Positions 8,037-16,190 of a stretch of 64,000 bases of DNA are shown piece by piece. How positions within the stretch are numbered: the stretch's first letter is position 1; the number at the start of each line of letters is the position of its first letter. Origin of the DNA: Chelatococcus sp. YT9 (lineage in GTDB: Bacteria > Pseudomonadota > Alphaproteobacteria > Rhizobiales > Beijerinckiaceae). A program made the translations under genes and the position numbers. Location: NCBI RefSeq assembly GCF_018398315.1, contig NZ_JAHBRW010000001.1, positions 3,480,501-3,544,500 on the forward strand, read 5' to 3'. Under the pieces are notes generated by a model. The model saw nothing but the letters and a program-made list of their open reading frames with translations, was not told the origin of the DNA and searched no databases.

Positions 8037-8666
8037 TCAGAAAAGCTTTCCCTCTCCACCAACTTTGATCATTCTTTCCAGCTTCTTGTCTGGCGTGTAG
8101 GATCCAAACGCGGGCTTTCTGCGTCCCCCGAAGCTGGTGACCTTAGGGTTAGCCTTCCCGGTTACCTCGTGGAAAAACAGCTGGCAAATCTTCATGCCGG
8201 GGTAGATGCCGATGGGCACTTCACCGCAGTTAAACAATTCTAGCGTGATGCAGCCGGAGAACCCGGGATGTATGCCAGCGGCCGTCTCTATAATTAGCCC
8301 CATCCTTCCCAAGGATGATTTGCCCGATATATATGAAGCTACGTCATTGGGCAGCGAAATCCATTCAAATGTACTTGCTAGAGCAAATCTATTCGGATGA
8401 AGCACAAATTTCTGTCCAAATGGTACGTAGTAAGTTTTGCCTTCGCGAGAGCTAAACTCGTTCTCGTCGCGCGCAACAGCTAAGTCTATAAACGTCGTCT
8501 TTGTTTGCTGTAAAAGAGTAAACCACCTCCCCAATCTTAGATCAATTGAGGTTCGCCCGATCTGAGACGGGTCAGTTTCTGAAGGATCAGGAGAAATCAC
8601 GATTCCTTGGACGAGGCCATTCTTGCCATCGTCCATTCGTGCGCAAATATCACTAGTGCTCAGCAT
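8037..8666 (-). CDS. dCTP deaminase / dUTPase-fold nucleotide hydrolase
   Basis: A 209-residue member of the Dcd/dUTPase fold, which turns dCTP into dUTP (or directly dUMP). Visible blocks: 'GRTSIDLRLG' (37-46), 'SGKSSLGRMGL' (114-124) with Arg121, 'GIHPGFSGCITLEL' (131-144) with the likely catalytic Glu143, and 'IYPGMKICQLFF' (154-165). The usual Asp of the I-D-P-G motif is His133, and the Arg usual before SS is Lys116. Its ATG directly follows the stop of the metallopeptidase-like gene, so it is the last gene of a three-gene operon. A defence role (dNTP depletion) is known for some deaminases; here it is inference. Confidence 0.8.
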   Translation of the reverse strand: MLSTSDICARMDDGKNGLVQGIVISPDPSETDPSQIGRTSIDLRLGRWFTLLQQTKTTFIDLAVARDENEFSSREGKTYYVPFGQKFVLHPNRFALASTFEWISLPNDVASYISGKSSLGRMGLIIETAAGIHPGFSGCITLELFNCGEVPIGIYPGMKICQLFFHEVTGKANPKVTSFGGRRKPAFGSYTPDKKLERMIKVGGEGKLF

Positions 8667-9893
8667 CTAGAGACTCTTAAACTCGTGGATCTCGGCAGAC
8701 TTAATGACAAGATCAGTTAGGAATGGCACTAGACTAACTCCCTGACCGGACAGCGCACTGTTCTTTTGCTCGTCGCAATATACTGACCAGGCAGCGTTAA
8801 TGAGGTCACCCAAAGAGAGTAGCCGCGCCGAAGGAATGCCCCTAGCAAAACATTCTATGGCGTGTGCTTCTCCATCGGATGTTAGGCAAGGATGCATTTT
8901 GCTATTGACGTGTGTGCGAGCCAAAAGAAAGGTCTCTTGGACCCGGGTTGAAACCGCCAAGTCGGCCATTTCGACTGTGAAATCTGTAGCTTTGACGCCC
9001 GAAGGTTTTTCGGACACGAAGCGATCCTCAAATCCGTCTGCTTCTATCCCCATTTCTACAGCGTAACGTGCAAGATAGGCCACCCTCGTCCTCGTGTCAG
9101 GGTACTCGCCGCCGCGATGCCCCCCGAGACTGGGCGCTAAAAGATAGTCGAATGCAAGTAGATAAGATCGGCCAAAAAGACAGAGTCCAATAAAATCGCA
9201 AAATAACTCTTCAGTTTGACGCAAAGCGAGACTCACGCTTTTGCGAATTATGGGCTGCACAAACATGTCATTTCTGACGTCAGCGCCCTTAAGGGAAAAA
9301 ATAAGCTCAAATCGACTTCGTTGGCCCTCGAAGGCTTCGTATACCGCATTCTCAACATCCAGCTTCACCCGCTCATCAAAACTGCAGGCGCGCCAAATAT
9401 TATGACCAAGTTCGTGCCCAGCCGTTGGAAAAACCAAAGCATTTTCAGATTCGGAGGCGGGCAACCCAATCATGATATAATTCGGGAGCTCGTCCAATCC
9501 GTAGGGGTACGTAAAAGGCGAGTATTGCCAATCAGATGATAATATTAAACGCGCATTATCGCCGATTGTCTTGTTGGCAATCATCTTGAAGGGATGATAT
9601 AATTCAAACAAATTTCGCGTGCTTGTAGATCTAGTTATAAATCCTAAAAGATCGGTCGTTCTGATCATATAATAATTGGCTTGTCGGAGTAGTGACATCT
9701 GAAGCTGGGCTGGGTATGTACCATAGTCGGCCAATCTCCGAACCATTTTTTCCAAGCGAGCTCGAAGTTCATCAACGGCTAGCTTGCTGTCGTAGTTTGG
9801 GTATTCTCCCCCAGCGACGACACCAACCTGAGCTATCAGGCGCTCAAGTTTGACTCGAGCATTATGTGCCCGATCAACGAGAATTTGCGACAT
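8667..9893 (-). CDS. Putative zinc metallopeptidase (HELGH) of unknown family
   Basis: A 408-residue protein from the ATG at 9893; the frame is open to 10016, but that part lies within the preceding gene. Residues 160-164 read HELGH in 'AGHELGHNIW', a zincin zinc-binding motif. About 65 residues later comes 'TEELFCDFIG' (Glu228/229, Asp233), which could give the third ligand. The N-terminal 120 residues are helical. There is no signal peptide or membrane segment, so it should be cytoplasmic. Composition is much lower in GC than the phage genes (9541-9600: 23 G/C of 60). It overlaps the upstream gene by 20 nt and abuts the deaminase gene. I do not recognise the family. Confidence 0.75.
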   Translation of the reverse strand: MSQILVDRAHNARVKLERLIAQVGVVAGGEYPNYDSKLAVDELRARLEKMVRRLADYGTYPAQLQMSLLRQANYYMIRTTDLLGFITRSTSTRNLFELYHPFKMIANKTIGDNARLILSSDWQYSPFTYPYGLDELPNYIMIGLPASESENALVFPTAGHELGHNIWRACSFDERVKLDVENAVYEAFEGQRSRFELIFSLKGADVRNDMFVQPIIRKSVSLALRQTEELFCDFIGLCLFGRSYLLAFDYLLAPSLGGHRGGEYPDTRTRVAYLARYAVEMGIEADGFEDRFVSEKPSGVKATDFTVEMADLAVSTRVQETFLLARTHVNSKMHPCLTSDGEAHAIECFARGIPSARLLSLGDLINAAWSVYCDEQKNSALSGQGVSLVPFLTDLVIKSAEIHEFKSL

Positions 9894-10332
9894 AGCGAGA
9901 TTGCGGATCCGCGTTGTGAATGAGGTCCATGCGCTGAGAGAGCGCTTCTTCATGCACCGCGATACAAAAATCGCGAAGGGCGTTAAGAACCCCTGTTTCG
10001 TTCCCCGGCGTAGCAAATTCCGCTAACACATGCCTTACATTCTTTGCGAAATCTTCAACAGTGTCAGGTCGCTCGCCGGATATGGTTTCCAAGGCCGATT
10101 CATATATCGGCAGGTAGGTGAGGTCCATCCTATGCTGCGATGGTCCACGCCCTGTCGTGATGGTGTTAAGCAGACAGCTGATGAGGTGGTTTACAGAGTC
10201 AAGCCCGGGCGCGCGGCCCCTGATTACATTCTCCACCTCGATCGCAGCATCAAGCGCCAGTTCGCTCAACTCCACAGATGTCATCCGAGGGGCAGAATTC
10301 GCCATATTGGCGACCGACAGGCCATTCGTCAT
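9874..10332 (-). CDS. Helical protein of unknown function, first gene of the metallopeptidase/deaminase module
   Basis: A 152-residue, mostly alpha-helical, acidic, soluble protein with no known motif. It is first in a reverse operon and overlaps the metallopeptidase-like gene by 20 nt. Alternative starts exist at Met10 and Met17; none has a strong Shine-Dalgarno. Helical proteins in such a place often act as sensors, antitoxins or adaptors, but nothing in the sequence proves it. Confidence 0.6.
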   Translation of the reverse strand: MTNGLSVANMANSAPRMTSVELSELALDAAIEVENVIRGRAPGLDSVNHLISCLLNTITTGRGPSQHRMDLTYLPIYESALETISGERPDTVEDFAKNVRHVLAEFATPGNETGVLNALRDFCIAVHEEALSQRMDLIHNADPQSRYVANSR

Positions 10333-11030
10333 AGCGGTTTACCCCAGAGTTCCAGCGTATGAGTGCAAAAGCTCATCGTCCGACCGAATCAAACCGTTGC
10401 ACGTGGTGCATTCGAGATCAAGGGGAATGGTGCCTGTGCGTTTAGGCCTGCGAACGGGGTGTTCAGAGGGCCGCTGAGCAATTTTGACGTGGCCGACCAA
10501 GGGCGCGACCACATCGTTCAGCGAGCGCGAATGGTGCGGGGAGATGGACTGTTTTCTAGCGTAGCTCGATCGCGCATGGATAGGATTGGAATTTGAGCTC
10601 GGGCGAGGTCGTGGCCGCAAGAAGGATAAGCCGAAGCTGGGAATATCGGGGTATTTTCCCGGGTATTATAAAATGATCTAAAAATTTAATATAAAGGAAA
10701 TCAGTATCTTATGATAAAGACTCGACGGCCTCCGTCTCCGCCATCTTCCCCTTAACCTATTGATATTCAGCGGGTTTAGATGGCCGGCGTGCTTGATCGA
10801 AAAGCTACGCATGAATTAATCTCGATGGGTTCTTCGGACTCATCGCGTAATCGGTCCACCAGCCGGGCGACGCAGGACTATCGGGCCTAGCGGCCTGTGT
10901 GCGTGGTTCTCGTCATTGCGAAGAGCCTTCGGGAGCATTCCATCTGCCTCCACGCTCTAGACGCATGTCGGCTTGCCGTTTAACTCGGCGTGCGACTCCA
11001 GCGTTCACGCGATCATCGGTGCCGTTCTTC
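10333..11030. other. 698-bp intergenic region at the likely prophage/chromosome junction
   Basis: No convincing gene. Two overlapping frames on opposite strands (10339-10620 reverse, 10363-10596 forward) lack family features and good start sites. An AT-rich stretch (10660-10720) precedes a tRNA-3'-end-like string (10721-10743). A degenerate copy of a repeat common in alphaproteobacteria (TCGTCATTGCGAAG) starts near 10911. Phage-type genes stop and chromosomal-type genes begin across this gap. Confidence 0.5.
10721..10743 (+). other. Candidate attR: tRNA-Ser-3'-end-like string
   Basis: The segment ends in CCGTCTCCGCCA, which fits a serine tRNA acceptor 3' strand plus discriminator G and CCA. 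TCGA stands at the distance expected of a T-loop. The T-stem does not close within the window, so this is at best a partial copy, as left behind at one end of an integrated prophage. The match is short and one conserved T-arm base (C61) is not met. Confidence 0.3.
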
Positions 11031-11681
11031 ATGTCGGACTTAACTCAGCTCCTTGTCTACTTGGCCGCCGCTCTCGTCCTGGCCGTCACGCCTGGTCCCA
11101 GCATATTCTACGTTGCCTCGCGGACGCTGGCTGGCGGTCGGGCGGAGGGTATCGCATCCAGTCTGGGAACAGGGCTCGGAGGCATGGCCCATGTCGTCGC
11201 TGGAAGCCTTGGGGTATCCGCCATCGTGCTTGCGAGCGCGGAACTCTTCACCTTGCTGAAGCTGATCGGTGCCGCCTACCTGGTGTGGCTCGGGTTCCGT
11301 ACCTTTCGGACCGCGCGCCGTGACGCCGCGGCAGCCTTGGCGAGTGGCGTCGCCGCGCCTCCGATAGGGGCGAAGCGGGCGTTCCGTGAAGGGGTGTTGG
11401 TCGAAGCGCTCAATCCGAAAACGGCCGCTTTTTTCCTCGCTCTTATCCCGCAGTTTGTCGACCCGCAAGCGGGGCATGTAGCGCTTCAATTCGTGGTGCT
11501 TGGGTTCGTGTCCGTGGCGCTCAACACACTTGCCGACACGGTCGTCGCCTTTGCCGCGAGCAGTATCCGCGAAAGCGCGGCGGCACGCCCAGGTTCGATC
11601 CAACGGCTGCGCGAGTTTTCGGGCGGCGCGATGATCGCGCTTGGGATCGGCCTCGCCCTTGCGAAACGTCCCGTCACATAA
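11031..11681 (+). CDS. LysE/RhtB-family exporter
   Basis: A 216-residue inner-membrane protein with about six membrane segments. 'AVTPGPSIFYVASRTLAGGRAEGIASSLG' near the N-terminus and 'EALNPKTAAFFLALIPQFV' mid-protein are the family signatures. Members export amino acids or related compounds such as homoserine. The ATG at 11031 gives the normal length; the frame is open upstream to a GTG at 10899, which would add an unlikely 44-residue Arg-rich tail. Substrate unknown. Confidence 0.85.
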   Translation: MSDLTQLLVYLAAALVLAVTPGPSIFYVASRTLAGGRAEGIASSLGTGLGGMAHVVAGSLGVSAIVLASAELFTLLKLIGAAYLVWLGFRTFRTARRDAAAALASGVAAPPIGAKRAFREGVLVEALNPKTAAFFLALIPQFVDPQAGHVALQFVVLGFVSVALNTLADTVVAFAASSIRESAAARPGSIQRLREFSGGAMIALGIGLALAKRPVT

Positions 11682-12244
11682 GGGGCCGGCCTCGTCACGG
11701 CTGAAAGCTGCGGTTTGCGTTGGCGACGCGGTAATCGGCGGTTGATGTGGAAATGATGGCTAAGCCCACAACCGCCGGTGGCGGGAGCGTCAGATCTGGC
11801 TCGGGGCATCGGCAATATGACGGTTAGATCGCAAGCCGTGCCAGTTGCGTTGCGAGAGGTGCATGGCTGGCATGATCCATGCTGCGTTGCACAAAGCCCG
11901 GGCGGACCTCATATCACCTGCGGCTGAAGACGTTGGGCTCCGCACCCCTCCCGGCGTAGAGCTTGTTTTCGGCCGTTCCCCTCTGGAATGTTTCGATTTC
12001 GGAACATTTTGACTGGGCCGGCTCTCCTTAGGGAAAGTCGGCCCTTTTTTTGGCGTACTGCTGAACAAGCTTGCAAACTGGGTATGGATATCCGGCGGAT
12101 GATCAAGGGCGGCATTGGCCAGAGTGAAGAACTTCCGCCCGAGGATTCAAGCGCCTCGCAAGTCTGATCTGCAATCTCACGAGGCGTTCGTTCGGTCGGC
12201 TATTCGGTAGTAGAAGGCCCGTGCTAAGCCGATAGACGTTTGCC
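11682..12244. other. 563-bp intergenic region with an orphan terminator
   Basis: No supported coding gene. A short inverted repeat (AATGTTTC / GGAACATT, 11987-12008) is followed directly by a strong forward terminator (12015-12051). The LysE-type gene ends more than 300 bp earlier and the downstream gene is on the other strand, so the terminator may belong to a small RNA or serve the exporter at a distance. Confidence 0.5.
12015..12051 (+). terminator. Strong rho-independent terminator without a nearby gene
   Basis: A 9-bp stem (GGGCCGGCT / AGTCGGCCC, one G-T pair) with a 12-nt loop and seven T residues at 12045-12051. Confidence 0.75.
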
Positions 12245-13264
12245 TCAGCGCCACCCCATGGCTGGCGCAACGTGCGTGAGAATCGCATTGATCACATGGG
12301 CGTTGTAATCAACGCCGAGCTGGTTTGGCACTGTCAGCAGTAGCGTGTCGGCTTCGGCAATCGCCGTGTCTTCCTTCAATTGCCCGATGAGACGGTCCGG
12401 CTCGGCGGCGTAGCTGCGCCCGAAGACTGCGAGCTTCTCCGGTTCGATATAGCCGAAATGATCCTCGTTCTCATTGCCGCCGAAATAGGCCCGATCGCGA
12501 TCATTCACCAGTGCGAAGATGCTGCGGCTGATGGAAACGCGCGGCTCATGCGCGTGCCCCGCGGCTTTCCAAGCTTCGCGATAGACCCGGATTTGCTCCG
12601 CTTGCTGCACATGGAAAGGCTCTCCGCTCTCGTCGAACTTGAGTGTGGAGCTCTGGAGGTTCATGCCAAGCTTGGCGGCCCATTCCGCGGTGGCGTTGGT
12701 GGCTGCGCCCCACCACACCCGGTTGCGCAGCCCTTCGGAATGCGGCTCGAGGCGTAGCAACCCTGGAGGATTGGGGAACATCGGTCGGGGATTGGGCTGG
12801 GCGAAGCCTTTGCCACGCAGCACATCGAGGAACACTTCGGTGTGACGTCGGGCCATGTCGGCATCGGTCTCGCCCTCGGCGGGTTGATAGCCAAAGTAGC
12901 GCCATCCATCGATGACCTGCTCGGGCGATCCACGGCTAATGCCGAGTTGAAGACGCCCATTGGCGATCAGATCCGCCGCGCCGGCATCCTCCGCCATGTA
13001 CAGCGGGTTCTCATAGCGCATGTCAATGACGGCCGTCCCGATCTCGATGCGGCTGGTCTTCGCGCCAACAGCCGCCAGCAGCGGAAACGGAGAGCCGAGC
13101 TGGCGTGCGAAATGATGAACGCGAAAATAGGCCCCGTCCGCACCCAATTCCTCGGCGGCGACAGCAAGGTCGATTGATTGCAGGAGCGCGTCGGATGCCG
13201 AGCGCGTTCCGGATTGGGGGGAGGGCGACCAATGCCCGAATGATAGGAAGCCGATCTTCTTCAT
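12245..13264 (-). CDS. LLM-class flavin-dependent oxidoreductase
   Basis: A 339-residue luciferase-like monooxygenase with a TIM-barrel fold that uses reduced FMN. 'MKKIGFLSFGHW' begins strand 1; 'EELGADGAYFRVHHF', 'TSRIEIGTAVIDMRYENPLYMAEDA' and 'GRLQLGISRGSPEQ' are typical of the family. It is a single gene whose start coincides with the normal family start. Substrate unknown; related proteins act on alkanesulfonates, alkanes or cofactors. Next upstream is a TSUP permease on the same strand, 174 bp away. Confidence 0.87.
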   Translation of the reverse strand: MKKIGFLSFGHWSPSPQSGTRSASDALLQSIDLAVAAEELGADGAYFRVHHFARQLGSPFPLLAAVGAKTSRIEIGTAVIDMRYENPLYMAEDAGAADLIANGRLQLGISRGSPEQVIDGWRYFGYQPAEGETDADMARRHTEVFLDVLRGKGFAQPNPRPMFPNPPGLLRLEPHSEGLRNRVWWGAATNATAEWAAKLGMNLQSSTLKFDESGEPFHVQQAEQIRVYREAWKAAGHAHEPRVSISRSIFALVNDRDRAYFGGNENEDHFGYIEPEKLAVFGRSYAAEPDRLIGQLKEDTAIAEADTLLLTVPNQLGVDYNAHVINAILTHVAPAMGWR

Positions 13265-13438
13265 GAGAATGCTGCGCCCCGGGTGACGTTGTCCCCGCTT
13301 ATGTAGGCCTCGAACAGCGCGGCCGCCAGCCGATGGTCAGCGGCCGGCCCCTCGCGGTGTGATGCGACACGGGGCGGCAAATTTGAGAGAGCCCAGCGTG
13401 CAGATCAAGCCGAGGTGAACGGCTACATCAACGTTCTG

Positions 13439-14290
13439 TTAGGTAACAAGGCTGAGGAGAAAGCGGGCGCTTACCAGGAGCAGGAAGACGCCGAAGGCGA
13501 TCTCGAGCTTGCGCTTGGGCATGGCGTGGGCGAGCCTGACGCCGAGCGGGGCGGTGAGCACGCTCGTCGGAATGAACAGGATGAGGCCGACCAGCGAGAC
13601 ATAGCCGAGAGCCAGGGGCGGCTGGAGCGCGGCGACTTGCGGAAATTCAGCCGCGCGCGGCCAGCCGGCGTAGATATAGCCAAGCGTGCCGGGTATCGAG
13701 ATGAGGACACCGAGACCCGAGGACGTCGCCACGGCTTGGTGGATCGGCCGGCCATAGAATGTCATGAAGAGATTGGAAAGCTGGCCCCCGCCGATCCCCA
13801 TGAGGCTGGACAGCACGCCGATCAGCCAGCCATAAACCGTCATGATGCCCTTGCGCGGCATCTCAAGGCCGAGATTCCATGAATCCTTTCCGAACAGCAG
13901 GCGGATTGCCGATACACCGGCGACGACCACGAATACGGCTTTGAAGAGCGCCTCCGGTGCATATCGCGCCACGAAACTGCCCATGGCGACCCCTACCACG
14001 ACCGGTATCGCCCACTGCCGCAGGATCGTCATATCGACCGCGCCTCTCGCTCTATGGGCGTTGAAAGAGCGGATGGAGGTCGGGATGATGATCGCAAGGG
14101 AGGTGCCGATGCAGAGCGGCATGCGGACCTCCTCGGGCACGCCCGTCACCCGGAAAAGCTCGTAGAGCACGGGCACGGCTACCGCCCCGCCGCCGACGCC
14201 GAATACACCAGCCAGAAGACCCGTGACCGCTCCCGCGCAGAGCAAGGCGACCACCAACCAGGTGAGGTCGTACAACGGTATTCCATACAT
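13439..14290 (-). CDS. TSUP / TauE-SafE family permease
   Basis: About 283 residues from the ATG at 14290, with seven to eight membrane segments and two copies of the family's glycine motif ('GVFGVGGGAVAVPVL' and 'SLMGIGGGQLSNLF'). Members export sulfite, sulfoacetate or related anions. The frame is open upstream to 14446, but the extra residues lack a Shine-Dalgarno and go beyond normal family length. A sulfur role would fit the neighbouring flavin monooxygenase, though this is only context. Confidence 0.85.
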   Translation of the reverse strand: MYGIPLYDLTWLVVALLCAGAVTGLLAGVFGVGGGAVAVPVLYELFRVTGVPEEVRMPLCIGTSLAIIIPTSIRSFNAHRARGAVDMTILRQWAIPVVVGVAMGSFVARYAPEALFKAVFVVVAGVSAIRLLFGKDSWNLGLEMPRKGIMTVYGWLIGVLSSLMGIGGGQLSNLFMTFYGRPIHQAVATSSGLGVLISIPGTLGYIYAGWPRAAEFPQVAALQPPLALGYVSLVGLILFIPTSVLTAPLGVRLAHAMPKRKLEIAFGVFLLLVSARFLLSLVT

Positions 14291-14842
14291 GCCGGAGATC
14301 CACAGAAGCGATGTGTTGGTGGCGGGGCTGGCGATGATGCTGGAGTAGCCTGCTGCGAGAGCCAAGCAAAGACCCGAGACGGATTTATTCTGGTGGGCTT
14401 CGCGCGGTGGGACACCGTCAGCGCCTCTCAGGCTGATGATTGCCATTGTTTCACGGATCGCGTGAGGGCCCTGAGTAGGCGATCGAGCGAGGTGTTCTCG
14501 AGCCTGTCAACAATAGTGCATGGATGTGATTAGACGCCGCCGCTAACAGTCCGGCGCTGATGGGTTTGAGCATTCAGGTTCGCCAGAGCTTCATTCTCCC
14601 CACCTCGGCAACTGCGCCACGAAAGCGCGACACCTCGTTCCGGCGCACGAGCCTCTTGGGTCCGGTTCTGTCTTCGAGAGGACGCAGATCGCCACGGTCA
14701 TGGGCATTTGCAACTAACATGTTAGTTGACTGTAATTCGGCAATTAGCTAGGTGTTACGTGGATTTGGCGCCGCCCCATTCGACGCATGCGCGCTGAACC
14801 ACACAAGCCGCTTGGGCGGAAACAATGGGGAGGGAACATTTC
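14291..14842. other. Control region between the TSUP permease and the ABC importer operon
   Basis: No supported gene. It holds the 18-bp operator-like palindrome (14711-14728), a TTGACT -35-like hexamer (14726-14731) overlapping its right arm, and a GGGAGGG Shine-Dalgarno (about 14826-14833) for the binding-protein gene. The -10 element is weak (around 14745-14754). Confidence 0.5.
14711..14728. promoter_or_regulatory. 18-bp perfect palindrome, candidate GntR/FCD operator
   Basis: CAACTAACATGTTAGTTG is fully self-complementary and overlaps a TTGACT -35-like hexamer 114 bp before the first gene of the importer operon. The operon ends with a GntR/FCD regulator gene. That family binds short palindromes at its own promoters, so autorepression by the 20020-20709 product is a reasonable inference. 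Confidence 0.6.
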
Positions 14843-16114
14843 ATGCGGTGGATTTTGGCGGTGGCTACGGGTATCGGCTTTGCCGTTACAGCGGCCCAGG
14901 CTGACGCGGCGACGTTGCGCATCTTCGCGAATTCGGCTCATCAGGCAGCGTTGCAGGGCAATCCCAAAGTGCCAGGCAGCAATCTCCAGGAAAAATTCGA
15001 GAAAGACACGGGCATCACCCTTGATTGGGAGACTGTTCCGTGGCCGCAGATGCAGCAGAATCTCCTCCGTGCGCTCTCGTCCGGGAGTTCTCAGTTCGAT
15101 GTCGTGATGATCGAGAGCAGCTGGCCGGCGCGCGACGTGCTCGACAAGCTGGTCACCTTCGAGACGCCTTCAGGGTCTGCGGAAGCCAGGGAGTTTGACG
15201 CCATCTTCCCGCGCATGCGTGCGGCCTACACACTGGCCGGACAATTGAAGGGAATCCCGATCCGTTCCAACCCGCAGATCGTTCACTACAACAAGGCGAT
15301 CTTCGAGGCGCGGGGCATTACGGAACCCAAGACTTTCGCAGATCTCCTGGCGGCCGCGGAGAAGGCGAGCTTCAAGCGGGACGACGGCGCGCCCGTGTAC
15401 GGGCTCGCCATCAAACCCGATGAAGATATCATTGCTGTTGTCAAAGCCATGGGCGGCAATATTCTGACGGACGATTTCGCCGTGGTCCTCAATTCCGCCG
15501 AGACGAAAGCCGCTGTTGAGCGACTGAGAGACCTGTTCAACAAGGGTGCGCTTCCGCCCAATTTCTTCTCGATGGACGCGACCTCCGTTCAGACCATGAT
15601 GCGTGAGGGACTGGTCGCCATGTCGTTGTTCGGCGACAACTATTTCAACCGTTTCAATGACCCTGCTTCGTCGCGCATCGCTGGCAAGGCCGGCTTCTTC
15701 GCCATTCCTGGCACCCCACCCCAGACTTACGCTCCGGCCAAAGTGGCGTTCTGGGCGGCCGCCTTGCCCAAGAATGGCCGGCCGGACAATCAGGAGGCCG
15801 CGAAGACCTTCATCCGCTATCTGGCCTCGGCACCGGTGCAGCTCCAGATGGCGTTGAACGGCAATGGCCCCGTCCGGACCGACACGCTGCGGGACGAGGC
15901 GTTCCTCAAGGGCGCGCCTTACGCGTCGGCGTCGATAGCCGCTCTCGACAATGCGACCCAGCCGCTGCCTATCTTTGAGGGCACCAATCAGGTGCGCGAC
16001 ATCTTCGTCAAGGAGGCTGTCGCCGCCATCATCGGCAAAAAGCCGGTCGATGAGGCGCTGAAGACCGCTGAAACCGAGATCAAGGCGATCGTCGAAAAGC
16101 GGCGGGACCGCTGA
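14843..16114 (+). CDS. ABC transporter extracellular substrate-binding protein (family 1, sugar-type)
   Basis: A 423-residue periplasmic protein from ATG 14843. It has a good signal peptide (cleavage near AQA-DA) and a GGGAGGG Shine-Dalgarno. The bilobed family-1 pattern is clear: 'LRIFANSAHQAALQGN', 'FEKDTGITLDWETVPWPQMQQNL', 'FDVVMIESSWPARDVLDKL', 'KGIPIRSNPQIVHYNKAIFE', 'AKTFIRYLASAPVQ'. It delivers a sugar or polyol to the permeases at 18236-20011. An in-frame ATG six codons upstream is less suitable. Confidence 0.9.
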   Translation: MRWILAVATGIGFAVTAAQADAATLRIFANSAHQAALQGNPKVPGSNLQEKFEKDTGITLDWETVPWPQMQQNLLRALSSGSSQFDVVMIESSWPARDVLDKLVTFETPSGSAEAREFDAIFPRMRAAYTLAGQLKGIPIRSNPQIVHYNKAIFEARGITEPKTFADLLAAAEKASFKRDDGAPVYGLAIKPDEDIIAVVKAMGGNILTDDFAVVLNSAETKAAVERLRDLFNKGALPPNFFSMDATSVQTMMREGLVAMSLFGDNYFNRFNDPASSRIAGKAGFFAIPGTPPQTYAPAKVAFWAAALPKNGRPDNQEAAKTFIRYLASAPVQLQMALNGNGPVRTDTLRDEAFLKGAPYASASIAALDNATQPLPIFEGTNQVRDIFVKEAVAAIIGKKPVDEALKTAETEIKAIVEKRRDR

Positions 16115-16190
16115 AGGACTGCTTGCCCCCTGGGAAACCCATCGGTTCGGGGTGTCGGGGCTCCCATCGGCCTCCTCGGGGGAAGACGAA

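Noticed and set aside
10339-10620. Reverse 93-residue frame directly upstream of the three-gene module
   Set aside because: It ends 6 bp before the module and could be a leader gene, but it has no Shine-Dalgarno, an Arg/Ser/Pro-rich start and an overlapping frame on the other strand. Not enough support.
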